Source: Theristus sp. LFF4_11
Taxonomy: Eukaryota; Nematoda; Chromadorea; Monhysterida; Xyalidae
Direction: 5' to 3'
Assembly: GCA_030248135.1 (NCBI GenBank)
Contig: JASANC010001810.1
Location: forward strand, 1 to 64,000
DNA length: 64,000 bases
Shown here: positions 11,261 through 23,400 of the stretch, in pieces
Layout: every line of letters begins with the position of its first letter
Position numbering within the stretch: position 1 is the first letter of the stretch
The notes under the pieces: generated by a model
Told to the model about the DNA's origin: nothing
Seen by the model: the letters and a program-made list of their open reading frames with translations, nothing else
The model's database searches: none
Made by a program: the position numbers and the translations under genes

Positions 11261-14200
11261 ATGGACAAAAGCCGCTTCGTCACCAGTTATAAGCTGATCA
11301 ACAAAACCAGCAGCAGCGCGAACTTGAATTCTGCAGCAAAGATCACCGTTTCCAACGTTGCGCCATTGGAAAAAGTTGCATCTGTGGACGAGAAAGTTTT
11401 GAGAAAACCACCAGCAATTGCCTCGAAAACGTTGCCAGTTTTCAATCCGGCGTTCAAATGGACGCGCGGACAACAACAACCACAACAGCGGCAGCAATAT
11501 GGCCAGGCTGAAACGAGTGTGCACGAACAAAATGCAGGTGAACAAGCCAGGCGTCCGTCATTGATCATGCCATGATCGTGATGGATTTATTCAATGTGCC
11601 GTATGTTTGTTCAGACCGGTCACTTTTCTGTAGAATACCGAGCTCGCGAAAGAACAACAAGATCAGAGTTACACTTAAAACATTAAGCGACCTGTTTGAT
11701 TTGATTTCAAGCGAGCACAATAGATTCGTCCTTCTTACTGTGATTCAACGCATGCTTAGTATGCTCTGTTCTGTATTTCGCGAAAAGTGTGACAGGCCGA
11801 AAGAAACCTACTTTATAATTTTCTTTCGTTTCCAGTTGTCTCTGCGTCCACGAATGCTCCGTCTCCAATCATTCCGCCGTGGGCGAGACACCCGGAGCGT
11901 CGTCGTACGTTTCCAACGAAGCGAACTCTGCCCGGCGCCACAAAATCAGCGCAGCAGACGGCCGTCGAGAACTCGTCCGCCCATCAGCCGCCGCCGATGT
12001 CTGCGGCGAAACTGAAGCAGCATTATCGCGCGGAAAACGGTGTGCTCGGCTTGTTGTCATTTGCTGCACATATCCATCACAGCCGTGCAACATTGTGCTG
12101 TGTAGTCCCATAACTTGCCGACACACGGTGTGCAATGCCGCAAATTGTATGGCTGATGTAACATTCTAAATTCTGCAAACCACCGTGTGTTGTACGGCTT
12201 CGAAATGCTCCAGCCTTCCAGCATTGCAGGCGCAGTGCTGTCCATTGTGGTGAGATGACAGTGAGTCGATCGTCGAGCGCTGTGGCAGTTTTGCTGGTGC
12301 TGTTAACTGAATTCAAACATTGTTGCCACATTTTAGGCATCGGCGGCGCGCTGAATCGAGTGCGACGCCAAGAATTTCTGTTGAAGAACGCGTACGCGAC
12401 GACATCGGATGAAACTGAGTCGGAACCGGACGAGACACGCAGTGAATCGGACGTTAAGAGCGGTTAGTTCAAATTGGAACAGCAAAAATATCAGATATAT
12501 GTCTGCTCTGCACGACATTCCTCCTGTTTCAGCTCAACACTCGATCCCGTCGTCGTCAAAGTTGGACCAGAAAAGGCTCAGAAGGACGTCGGTTACTGCC
12601 ACCGCCAGTTGGCGTGTAAACTCTACCAGAAAACGTCTCTCCAAAATCACCGCAAAATACTTTGCCCCAAGCAATACTGGTGACCGTCAGAGGCAGCTAC
12701 GCGACATTCGGTGGAACGCTGCAGCTGATTATTCCGTAATTGTTGCTTGCTTTCCATAATTTTGAATTATAAATTTCAGTCGCTGGCGTGTTGCCAGAGT
12801 GGCGCAGACAACACCGCTGCCCGCGAGAGGCCGCAGACCGTCAGCGCTGTGCTTGCGCTTCACACGGCACGGCCAATGTGTTCGCTCTGCGTGCACGCTC
12901 GTCCATGACCGCACCAAAGTGGCCGTTTGTAAAAAGTTTGTCTCGTGTTTTATTGGGAAATGTTTGTTTGATAGGGTCGTATAGACGTAATCATGCAGGG
13001 AATAGTCCGGGGTACGGGTGGGTCCACTTTCGGTCACCACAGGCTCTCTGTTGCACTACGTTGTCAACTGTGATGCATTTTGTGTACCACAGCCTGATTG
13101 GCTACAGTGTAAACTGAACGCGCTGATTGGCTGTTGGTTGCCAGTTGCCACACGAGATGACACAATCAAGATTGTCCGTACGACCTATCATCACTGCAGC
13201 AATAGCAGATGCATTACACGATTGCATGCAGATTTCTCAGCGGCCAATGTCCCCTCGACGCTGACACTTGTCGTCTGTCTCATACGCCGACCGCAGACCG
13301 CATGCCGGAATGCGAGCGTTTCGTGGTGGGTCGTTGTTTCAACGGCGACTGCTTGTATCTCCATGTGAAACATTCGCCCGGAACGCGCACTTGTCGGCGA
13401 TTCTTGCGCGGATATTGTCCAAAGGGCGTAATGGTCAGTTAGAAATGTTGTGTTGGCTTTTTGCTGGACTGCACGTAATTACTAAACTGTTATCGTCGTC
13501 TGCGTCTCACTGCAGCATATCTCTCAGGTGTATCGTAAACTAGCTTGGCTCCTGCCTGCCAGGCTCTTCGGCGGAGTTCAAGTAAACTCATTAGGTCATC
13601 CCAGGCCGAAATGCAACTGCAGAGATTAGTTGATCTGATTGAACAATTTAGTTGCCTCGTACAAAATGAATGCCAAATAATGTATTGCATTTCACATTTC
13701 GTGCGTGCGTGCGCTGCGACTGTGCATGCCACCGTGCCGGCGTGCGTTAGATCGCGGCCCATTAGATCGCGGCCGAAGCATCGCGGCCGAAGTATCGCGG
13801 CCTGAAAAATCGCGGCCTGGACGATCGCGGCCTGAACGATCGCGGCCTGGACGATCGCGGCCTGGGACGATCGCGGCCTGGGATGATCGCGGCCTGGGAC
13901 GATCGCGGCCTGGGACGATCGCGGCCTGGGATGATTGCGGCCTGGGACGATCGCGGCCTGTCTTAGGCTTAGGCTTAGTTTTTAGCACGCTCTGTTTTTA
14001 GCAGAGCAGCACCCATGCAATTTTTGTTTTATTTAATAATAAGCACGCAGATCAAGAAAATCAAATGCAATGCGCTGCAAATTCCATTTTCAGATTTTTT
14101 TGCCAAAACAAATTACGTCGCCAAGCTATGGCGTGAAGAATGAAACGACCCATCATTCTCATTCATTCCTGCCTTGCCAGGTACCTCCGGTTCGTCTTTA

Positions 14201-16633
14201 CAGGATGTTTCAGAAGTAGTGGGTAGGTGTTTGACGCGTTATTTCTCGAGTTGTGTTGAACCCTATTGAATGAAATATTGTTCAGGAAGGCTCAACTAAG
14301 ATTTGTGCTAAATTTCAAAGAAATTCATTCACCTGCGCACGAATGACAGAGCAAAACAAAAGTTTCAAAAATGGACCAGAAAATACCAGATCACGCGATA
14401 CCACCGGTCAACAAAGGACAACATTCAAAAGAAAACTTCGAAATGTGTATGGCGATAACAGCAAACATCAACAACAACGGCAACAGTGTCAACTCAATCA
14501 AATTGCTCAAAGTGAGCCTCAATGCATCGCTTGCACCTATCCGTCACAGCCAAAACCGTCACAGTAAAAAAGGTCTACCACGTTCCAAAAACCGGCAAAT
14601 AAAAAAAAATACAACAAACAAATCGGATTAAAAAAGATCTCGTATTCATTCATGCAACACGATTTGGCCGCATACAAGGTAATGTTTAACCCGGTGCCAA
14701 ACAAGAACCCCCAGTTGCGTGCTGAAATCAATGTTTGTGTTTTGCTATGTCATTCGCGGGCAGGTGAATGAATTTTTCTTAAATTTTGCACAAATCCAAG
14801 GTGAACTTTCTTGATCAACTGACTAAAATTTCATTCAATATGGTTTAACACAAGTCGAGAAATAACGCGTCAAACACCTACCCACTACTTCTGAAACACC
14901 CTGTAGTCATTCACATGGGAGCTGTCGGGTCGGGTTGAGTCACTGACACGTAGGATTGTTAAACAAAAATTGAAATTTAAAAAAAAATTTATTTTTCTCC
15001 AATACAGTCTGAAAACCTCATTTTTGGCACAATTTTTCAAAAGTTTAACAAATTGTTTTTTGATATTACCTTGTAAACCGCCAGCAGTTGATTTTGGACC
15101 GTTTTTGAGCGTCGCAAAGCTTGTCTTACCATTTCCGATGCAGATAAGGTGACAATTCGCCTCACAATCTGATTTCTGAGCGTCCGAGCTGCACTGTTTG
15201 CAAGCGCTTCTTGGTCTTGTTGCTATTTCGTGTCGTGTTGTGGCGTCGTCATCATAATTGATCGAATTTCAAGCCGGTAAGATTTCTTTCATTTGAACTG
15301 GGGATAATTAGTTGCGTTTTGAGGGTCAAAACACTAGAAGAGGCATGATGGTAACGGTTTGGAAAATGGGTACATTTGTAAATGAGGTCACCAAAACGAA
15401 ATCTGATAAGTTCCGCCTTATAGGAGTCATTCGGGAGGCGCTTGCTCGTCAGATGTGATTCTTCGGACTCCCTGATGTATTTAGACCAACTTTGATTTTC
15501 ATGTTTTTATATTTTTCTTTAAAAAACAAAAATGACGATTTTTATTTTTTAACAACTCTTTTTACACGGGTCACTCACATGGGAGATGATTGTCGTTGGG
15601 GGCGATATTGATAGCTGGAGCAAATTTTCCATATAGACAGCTGCAAATTTTTAAAATGGGAGGCGCGGCTGTGCATGTGACTTTGGGGGAGGGCGGTCAA
15701 AATGTTGAAATTAAATAGATAGATGGGTAACCCGTCAAACTTGCTACAAACAACAACCGAACATGAGCAACAAATAATATTAGCAATAATTTAGTTTTAA
15801 AATAAATGCGAATAGCTTTGTTTGAGTAGCACAGTTTCATATACATACGCAATGCACGGTGACTGCCACATGTAAATTGCCAGTCTGACCTGGATATATG
15901 ACAAGGTTATGAAAACGCCGCGATCGTCCCAGGCCGCGATCGTCCCAGACCGCGATCGTCCCAGGCCGCGATCATCCCAGGCCGCGATCATCCCAGGCCG
16001 CGATCATCCCAGGCCGCGATCATCCCGGGCCGCGATCATCCCAGGCCGCGATCGTCCCAGGCCGCGATCGTCCGGGCCGCGATCGTTCAGGCCGCGATCG
16101 TCCAGGCCGCGATCTTTCAGGCCGCGATGCTTCGGCCGCGATACTCCGGGCCGCGATCTCCTGGGCCGCGATAGTACATTTGCCCACCGTGCCAAACCTA
16201 GCCGAGGATTATGCAAGTGCCATTCATTCATTTACAATTTGCCAGTGCGACCGGCGACACATCTTTCCCAGTCATTCTTGGCGCAATGTGGCGGCTGGCA
16301 GGACCATTGCACCAGTCGGTGGAATCACTCAACGTGAACGAGAAGACCAGCAACACAAAACTGAACCGTATACACTGAACGAAAACTAGACTTTCTGCAA
16401 ATTTCAAACTCATTTTTATACTTTTCAAAATAGACATTGGACTTGGTGGTTCATTTCAGCCCATTGAGTGTAGGTCGGCTTTTTTGGATTTTTGGATCAA
16501 AATGCTTTTTGTTTTCAGGCATTCTGTGCAGGCTCTTCAAGAAGAGTCTGAAAAACAGCATTCATCCAGCGGTCTGCAACCTGTTACAAAAACGTCTGCA
16601 GTGGAGTTGCCTGATTTTGTGCCCCTCGTTTGA
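11261..16633 (+). CDS. ZC3H3: ZC3H3-type CCCH zinc-finger protein
   Basis: Exons: 11261-11537, 11836-12039, 12337-12462, about 12533-12735, 12780-12935, 13232-13433, 16246-16367, 16519-16633. The start has context GCGATGG. Four CCCH fingers sit in tandem near the C-terminus: CLRFTRHGQCVRSACTLVH; CKKFLSGQC with PLDADTCRLSH; CERFVVGRCFNGDCLYLH; CRRFLRGYCPKGVM joined over a 2.8-kb intron to CDRRH. The tail ends ELPDFVPLV. Upstream are basic and acidic low-complexity stretches and a block VTVRGSYATFGGTLQ just before the fingers. ZC3H3 relatives bind RNA and act in nuclear poly(A) tail formation and mRNA export. Exon 4 is uncertain: the frame entering from exon 3 and the frame leaving to exon 5 differ by one base, so there is a missed splice, a sequence error or a real shift. 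The large intron 13434-16245 holds a foldback element. Confidence 0.85.
14201..14903. mobile_element. Tc1/mariner-like non-autonomous element
   Basis: Left end TA-CAGGATGTTTCAGAAGTAG and right end CTACTTCTGAAACACCCTG-TA are inverted; similarity runs about 80 bp inward (GGGTAGGTGTTTGACGCGTT). TA dinucleotides flank both ends, and CAGGGTG-type termini are usual for Tc1/mariner. The inside encodes only short Gln/Asn/Ser-rich frames, no DDE transposase. Nested in the foldback element. Confidence 0.75.
14951..15565. mobile_element. MITE of the TAGGGTTGTTAAA family, copy 1
   Basis: Starts TAGGATTGTTAAACAAAAAT and ends near AAAATGACGATTTTTATT then TTTAACAACTC. It shares the whole interior with 47311-48044, including ACCATTTCCGATGCAGATAA and GGAGTCATTCGGGAGGCGCT. 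Non-coding. It sits between the mariner-like element and the right arm of the foldback element. Confidence 0.8.
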
Positions 16634-17201
16634 TTGTCGCCGATCGTCTTGAAAACAACGTCCCCCAATCGCGTTTTTTCTTCGTCTTCAACACTTCAGG
16701 CTACTGTCATGCCTTTTCCCTGAGACGTTGCTATTAGGTTTTGACGCCCGCCTTAGTGGTACGTGTGCGACCGTTTTATTTTTGCAACCACTGCTCAATC
16801 TTTCGCAACTAAGCTACGATCATAATAATGTGCATTTTCCGTTGTTTTTGTGAAACTCGAATCGAAACTCGTTTTGTACGTTTTACTCTCTAATCACAGT
16901 GCAACGCATGTTTGCGAAATGCAAAACACATGACGTTTTTTGGTGCGCTTCAGAAATCGTTCAATGTACTAATAATAACCAAATTCAAGCTATTTTGTTA
17001 TTGGAAGTTATTGGAAAACTGGTCGTTTTCTGTTTCATTGTTATTGGTTGTTTTTCACCTCAATATGTCAAAAAAGAGATAAATTAAATAAATTAAAAAA
17101 GAACCAACATTGGACGTGGATCGCGTCGATTCTCATATAATCTGTCATGTTCAAATGTCTTTCCTGAACATATAGTTTTCAGCTTATATCCATTTCCTTT
17201 T
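16634..17201. other. Convergent intergenic gap
   Basis: 3' flanks of the ZC3H3 homolog (+) and the CUB/LDLa gene (-). A/T-rich, no open frame worth reporting. Confidence 0.5.
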
Positions 17202-20200
17202 TCAAACTCGAAACAGCACGGATTTCTTCTTTTGTGGGCTGTCAACGGCGGACACGCTGACGGCATAGCCGACTTTTCGTTCTTGACCTCCGGATGAAGC
17301 GGCTTGTGGTGGCTGATGATGGTGCAAGATTGGTTTAACGCTCGCTGGGTGCATTGCGCTTGCGATGTAATGCCCTTGCGGTTGACTGATGCTGCGTTGA
17401 TGCGCTGCAGAACGTTTTCAGTTGATTAGAACGAGCCCGCGCAACAATGTATGCGATCAGCAAGCTAGTTTCCTCTTGTGAATGAAAACACAGCATACTT
17501 TTCTGATTTGAGCAAACGTTTACCCTACCAATAGTGTAAAAAAGTCCTAGTCTGAGCTGTGAAGACAACTCCATCATAACGAATAATATCAAAGCAGCGT
17601 CTTCGTGTGTGCTGTATGTGTTCATGCGCAACATTACTGTGTTATAATAATGTGTTACTGTAACCAATTGAGTACACTGTTTTCAGACCAGGACTCCCTT
17701 CAGCTTGAGTGGCGTCAGCATCACGCGGTGCCACGGTTATTCTGCTGAGTTTCTTTGCGATGTGTCGCTGTTGCTCGCGGCACAATTGATAACGATCGTA
17801 GAGACTCGCAGTGCGTTGTCGACTGTCAAAGGAGGCCAAAAACCTTGCAAATCTGACAAGCTGGACTGTCAATAAATATGCTGTTTCGGCCATTGTAAAA
17901 AAAAACCGCATGTGAAAACCGATTTCATCAACCATGACATCCCCCTCACTCGTACCTGTAGTATTGATCGACCATTGATGTTGCATCAACATTCTTGTCA
18001 ACGGTTGACTCGCCACTAACCGCTGGCAGCATGCGGTACGACGTGCTCAGACTGCGGTATTTCGTCGGCGAAAGGTCACTGAAAGTTGGTTAGATTGATT
18101 GGTTTCCAATTCAACAGTATCTGACGTTGAGAACCGTAAACAGTGCGAAACTTGGTTTGAAAATAAACATTCAGAAAACTATTCCAGACCGGAAGTCTTC
18201 ATACTGTTTCGCGTATCGAACGAATCGCAGTTCGGAGCGTTTACCGCGAATGTGCCAGAACAGGAAGCAAACAGCGCAGCCGCCGCCGCATGCCAGGAGT
18301 AGAATGAAGAACGCTGCGAAAGAAAAAAGGTGCAAAGCGTCCCTCTCTCGTGATTTGTCCTTTCGCACAAACAACAAACCCATAACAAATGCAATGCCGG
18401 AACTTCGGGACGTCGTCGTTCGCCCGTGCCGATTGCTGGTCGACGTCTGCTCAGAGAGCACTTGTCTGCGCAGTCCGCCGCGACCCGTCTCACTGTTTGC
18501 TGCTTGCCACGACGACGCCTGCTGGTGACCATCGTTGTTGTTGTGCGAACCGGCACATTTGCCCGGATCATGTTCCGCTTTCTCGCGACCGTGGTGACGG
18601 TGTCCGCAATTTCGTTCGTCTTCATACAGGCCGCAGTTGTTCAAGCCGTCGCAGAACACGTGCTCCTGAAAGGGTAGGTAACTCAGGAAGCAACGCAACG
18701 TAGTTTGGTCAGGCATCCCTGGATCTGATCTAGATCACTAAAAACCCAAATTTTACCAACATCAAAACAACTCTTCATTTTTGATTCAAATTTTGCGCGC
18801 TCTGATTGGCTGTATGCGCAGAAAAATTTGCAGATATTGATGTAAATGCATATAATGATGTAAATGTACAAATGCGTTTTGGAAAACTTTTTTCTGTTTG
18901 CACAGCAACCCGACCAACCATGACACAAAGTCGTCTGATGCCCGGGCATTGGCGCCATTTTCTCAGCGCGCTCGACGACGCCATCACCTCGTTGTAGTGC
19001 TGTTGCAGTTTGTGTGCCCGATGTGGCCTATCATCGGTGCAGTTCACGACAACCGGCGTAATGATGATGCGAATGGCAAACTTGAAGTCTTTCAGATGTA
19101 ACGTTTGATTGCGGTCAGCTGCTTTGTCATGGTTCGAATGGCTACTATCGTGGAAACCATGATGAGGAGCAGTTTCTATACCCAGTTTAGAAGAATGAAC
19201 GCACATCACCTGGTGGTATGTTCCCTCATCCCTTATTCAACTCGAAAACTCAAATCTAATGGCTCGCAAAATGAATGCAAAAGAATCTTGAGGTACAATA
19301 CACTGTATCTCATAGATTCCTGAAAATGCGTTGTTCATTTTAAACTGGGCCCTTCTTTGCTGTGATGATGCGCCGAAAGCGTTTCAGAGAGAGTTTTCAG
19401 TGCAGCGGGCAAGTAGCTGACAGTCAACGGGCTCAACGCGTAACGGCCGAACGATCGAAAACACGCCAAACCAATAGACGGGCCGAGATCGCCGATTGAA
19501 ATCTAAACACAATCCAGCAGCATGGTAACTGTGCACTGGGTACGGGCAACCTCAATGGATTTACCAATCAACACATTTTTTCTGTCGATCAGACAACAGA
19601 ATCTGAAGAACAGAAAGATCACTCCATAATCACTGATTTTTAAAACAAACAACAAGATTCCAAAAATAACCGCAAAAATGCCACTCATCTTGAGAATCGG
19701 ATCGAACAGTGTGCAGTCACCTCGATCGGAGTGAAGGTAACTTTCGACAGCGACCAAAAACCCACCAGCCGTATGCTGCAATCCGGCATTGCTGAGTTTC
19801 ACCGTGCACTCAAAACCAAACGGTTGGTGCAATTTCTTTTGATGTTTTTCTTCACTATTCTCAATTTCGCTGTCGGTTTGCTGCTCATTTTCATATTCGT
19901 CTTCATTTGAGTGTGTATTTCTGCGTGTAATCGCAAACGGGTGCAATATTTGGGCGCCGTCGTTGTCATGTCTCATCGAATACGACCGATCCGGCTGATG
20001 TTTCAACGGCTCGTATAAAATGAGACTATCTTTCAGGTGTAACGGATGCGAAAGATGGCACGCATCGGCAAAAGACAGAAATAACGTACCCTGGGACCGG
20101 TTTCTGGAAGCCAACTCGCACTCATGATCAAATGATTAAATGGGAAGCTTGAAAAAGAAATCGGGTAATAAAAAGAATATAGTGACCATAAAACTCGAGG

Positions 20201-20421
20201 CCGTGGAGTCAATCAACAGCCAATAAGCGACATGAACCAGGTTGGTTTACTGCAGCTTGTTTTTTTCCAGCGGCAGCAAAAGGCGAGTAAAGTTTCTAGA
20301 AATCGGTCCATTCCTGATTGTCGGTGGCGTTGATTGAAGTAGCTGAATGTTGATTGGCGAAGTCACTGCCGACAGTGTTGTAGAACAGCAAAAAGTTTAT
20401 AACCACATTGAAACGAATCAT
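17202..20421 (-). CDS. CUB and LDLa domain transmembrane protein (NETO/SOL-2/LEV-10-like)
   Basis: Minus-strand exon chain. Proposed signal-peptide exon from 20421 (MIRFNVVINFLLFYNTVG). CUB-like exon about 20104 to 19680 with LFLSFADACHLSHPLHLKDS and FECTVKLSNAGLQHTAGGF. Exon about 19118-18919 with FKFAIRIIITPVVVNC, ending inside an LDLa repeat at CPGIRRLCVM. Exon 18665-18380 completes it with EHVFCDGLNNCGLYEDERNC. Exon 18313-18205 gives the membrane helix AFFILLLACGGGCAVCFLFW. Exons 18078-17956, 17822-17699 and 17404-17202 form a Ser/Gln/His-rich cytoplasmic tail ending KKKSVLFRV. Phases agree from 18919 to the stop; the joins between 20421 and 19118 are less certain and a second CUB may be incomplete. 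NETO, SOL-2 and LEV-10 proteins share this layout and tune or cluster ionotropic receptors at synapses. That role here is an inference. Confidence 0.75.
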
Positions 20422-23400
20422 TGAAATTGAATTCTTTTTCCTCCAAATTTCCAATTCAGTGGCACACTTCAAATAGTCAGAGCGTCGCATTGCATATTGG
20501 TGATCCAAATGTTAGGCAGCATAAAACCATTTCAGTTTTTTCATAATATGAGCAATCTGTGATTCGTCATTTGTGTTTTCACGCAGATCAGTTCTGATTC
20601 TGAACGAGCTGCAAAAGATTACCGCGAACCGAAGGATTACTACTGCGTTTTGGTTTGCTCGTATACAAAACAGTCACATTTCAGCGGTGTCACAGTTAGT
20701 CAAAGATGCAAATCTGAAAATGCCTGAACTTCTAAAATACCTAAGTGCATAATCCGATTCAGAAAAAAAACTTTATTCAAATGACTTGCATGTCGTGTCA
20801 GGCTCAACAGAGCACACAGATTTACATAATCTTGGTTCAAGTTGGTGACGTGAGAAAGACGTTTTTTGTGGTTCCGCTGTCACAGGGTATAACGTTGTAC
20901 GGGGGTGTTGGCACAAAGTAACGTTAAGAAACTCGAAAAAGCAAATTTTGGGATGTTTTTATGAAAAAAACTATGTTTTGAACAATTTATTTTTAAATGT
21001 TTAAATTTTCAGGCTGCTGTAATTCCACTTTTTGTTGAAATGCTTGGAAATAAATTTTCGATCACATCCTGATCCATTATGACAAAAGCTATAAAATAGT
21101 TTTCAAATTAGTGGATAAAATCTTCCTGGATTATTTACATGCAACACTTTTCTTGAGTGAAATCACAACGGATTTCCGGTTTTCAAGCCAACGCACCAAT
21201 TCATTTAATGGGGAAGTAGAAGACGGATTCGTTTCGTCATGCACGCTAATGCCTGCTTTTATGCCACATAATCTTGAAGTAGATATCTATTCTTTATTTT
21301 GTGTTCTAGGTTTCTTGTTTGTAAAAGACGAGACTTTTTTCCAAGTCCAAAGATGCAAAAATCAAAGAACACAATCACCCGTTTCTTATCGACCGCAAAT
21401 GTGCGTGTAGTACGTGTAGTACAAAATGAAAATTCCAAAGCCCCAATGTTTTTTGGCAAAAAACCGATGAACTTATCATTGTAAACAATAGTTTTTATTA
21501 TTGCTGTGTTATTGTTCTCTTTTCGTTGCTGCGTTTTTCTTAACTAGCGACGAAAGGTTGTTTCTTGTTTTTGTCATGTAAATTTTTTTGAATAGTTTGA
21601 AGAAACAAAAACAAGTGAACACAAACCATGAACACCGAAACGGCAACCGCAAATTCAACTGAAACTCTTGAAGGCGGTCAAAATTTTTCCCGTCTACCTA
21701 CTTCAGTTTGGTCGTGGAAATGGAAAGCAATAGTAAGTTAAAATTTTTGTTCATTCATTCACTTAAAATTCTTTTACGAGTTTAAAAATTGAGGTTGCCT
21801 CCACTCAGACTCACAAACAAGTTCTGGCACCGAAGTAAACTTGCACCACATTCAGATGGAAAGAAGTCACCGTTTGACAAGTACTGTTTTTTCCGGTGGT
21901 GGGGGCGAAACACAAGTGCACATGAACTGTACGTACGTACATAACGTTCGTGACGCCTTGTACAAGTGCTCTCTGAAATGTTATCATGCTCATTGACAGT
22001 TGCCAATACTTTCAAAACAAGTTGCGGTATGTCATTGCTAATTTTAACTCTGAGTTTGTACCAGGCTTTTCCACGGTAGACCATGATGGCACATTACTTA
22101 TTATTTCCTTCTTAGCTATCAGGTGTATCAGCTTCCTTGAATCTCGATCTCAAATACCAGCGCCTCTTTAGTTTTCCAGTTGATTACAAAGCCAGACCGA
22201 CACGGTGTGACTGAGTTGAACATTAAATGCGAAACCTGAGCCGACAACGAGAATGATCGCAGCTCGACTCTGTTGACTGATGATGACGCTGGAAGCCCCA
22301 TGTGCTTTATTGCCTTTTAGCGTCAGCCGGCACCCTTCTCTGCTCGCTGACGTGTGTCTGTTAGAAGGCAGCTGTGCCCGTTCTTTAATCTGCCATTTTG
22401 CAATTAGTTTAGAACCAGCCGAACTTTTCACATTTTTGTGGTTCCCTCTCCAGAGAGAACAATATGTACAGTATCAATTTCCTAACATTTGTCCTGAGTT
22501 GTTCAAACAACCGAACTTGTCGCACACAACCTAATAAAGTAAAACAGACTCATGCATAGCAGACCTGATTTCCTGATGACTCGAATGCGTGCTAACTCGT
22601 ACTAAGAAGCATCATCAAATTTGCGCGTGCGTTTGAGTGCGCAAAGACAAGCTTCCTTTTTGCATGGAGTTTTTACATGAGTCTAAAATGAAAAAGTCTG
22701 CATCTTTGAAGTTTGACCTGGTTCAGTCAACAAAGGTCCAGAGTCATCCGAGGTTTGAATCTGAGTGCTTGTTTCGCTGTTGGATGGAGTTCGGCTGATT
22801 GATGCGAATCATCAAACGAACAAAAAACTCATTTCCTGTGTTCCACTTTGAGCAACCAATTAGCGCAATGCTATCAAGCCGTGCATTTTCTCGTGGAAAT
22901 TTTTTTATCAGTTTTAAACCGTGTACATGTTGACGAAGCAATATTGTTTCGCCAGTGAATTATATATTGTCTTCTTGGCTAACATAAAGCTTAAAAGCGA
23001 CATGTAACTTTTGCTGACGCCTTTAAAAGTTCATACTGACCATATACAGTGCGTTCTAATGCGAGTGTGTGCGTACGCATGTAGTTTTGCTTTCTCAAGC
23101 CAATACGGACCATCTCGATTTTCATTAGACCGTTTGCCTCTCTGGTGTGTCGTCGTCGTTGCCTCTCTTGAGTCGTGACACTCTGGCGTTATAAACGTAT
23201 ATTATTAAGCATACGTTTTATATGTCACAACGGATTGCACATGATATGTACATGTTTTCACATGCAAATCCGACAATATTCACGCGCTGCATATGTCTTC
23301 GCACGTTTATCGGGTACTCAACCAGACCTGCTGCACGACCTTCAACGGCGACAATTGTGTGGGTCAGCCGCACGTTCCATACTTGAGGAAAACCGACGTT

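Larger units (their letters stand above)
13741..16175. mobile_element. Foldback-like element made of ATCGCGGCC tandem units
   Basis: Left arm 13750-13965 is a tandem array of about 15-16 bp units (ATCGCGGCC plus TGGACG, TGGGACG or TGAACG); right arm 15922-16173 is the same array in inverse orientation. Unit variants come in the same order from each outer edge (CGAAG, TGAAA, TGGACG, TGGGACG), so the arms are true inverted repeats. CCACCGTGCC occurs at 13729-13738 and again at 16184-16193, a likely target duplication. This is the architecture of FB/foldback transposons. It lies in an intron of the ZC3H3 homolog, splitting the fourth zinc finger, and carries two smaller elements inside. Confidence 0.75.

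Noticed and set aside
13692..14001. Open frames of repeated RDRPRP / GRSRPG type in both arms near 13700-14000 and 15800-16340
   Set aside because: They arise from the 15-16 bp tandem unit of the foldback arms and appear in several frames.
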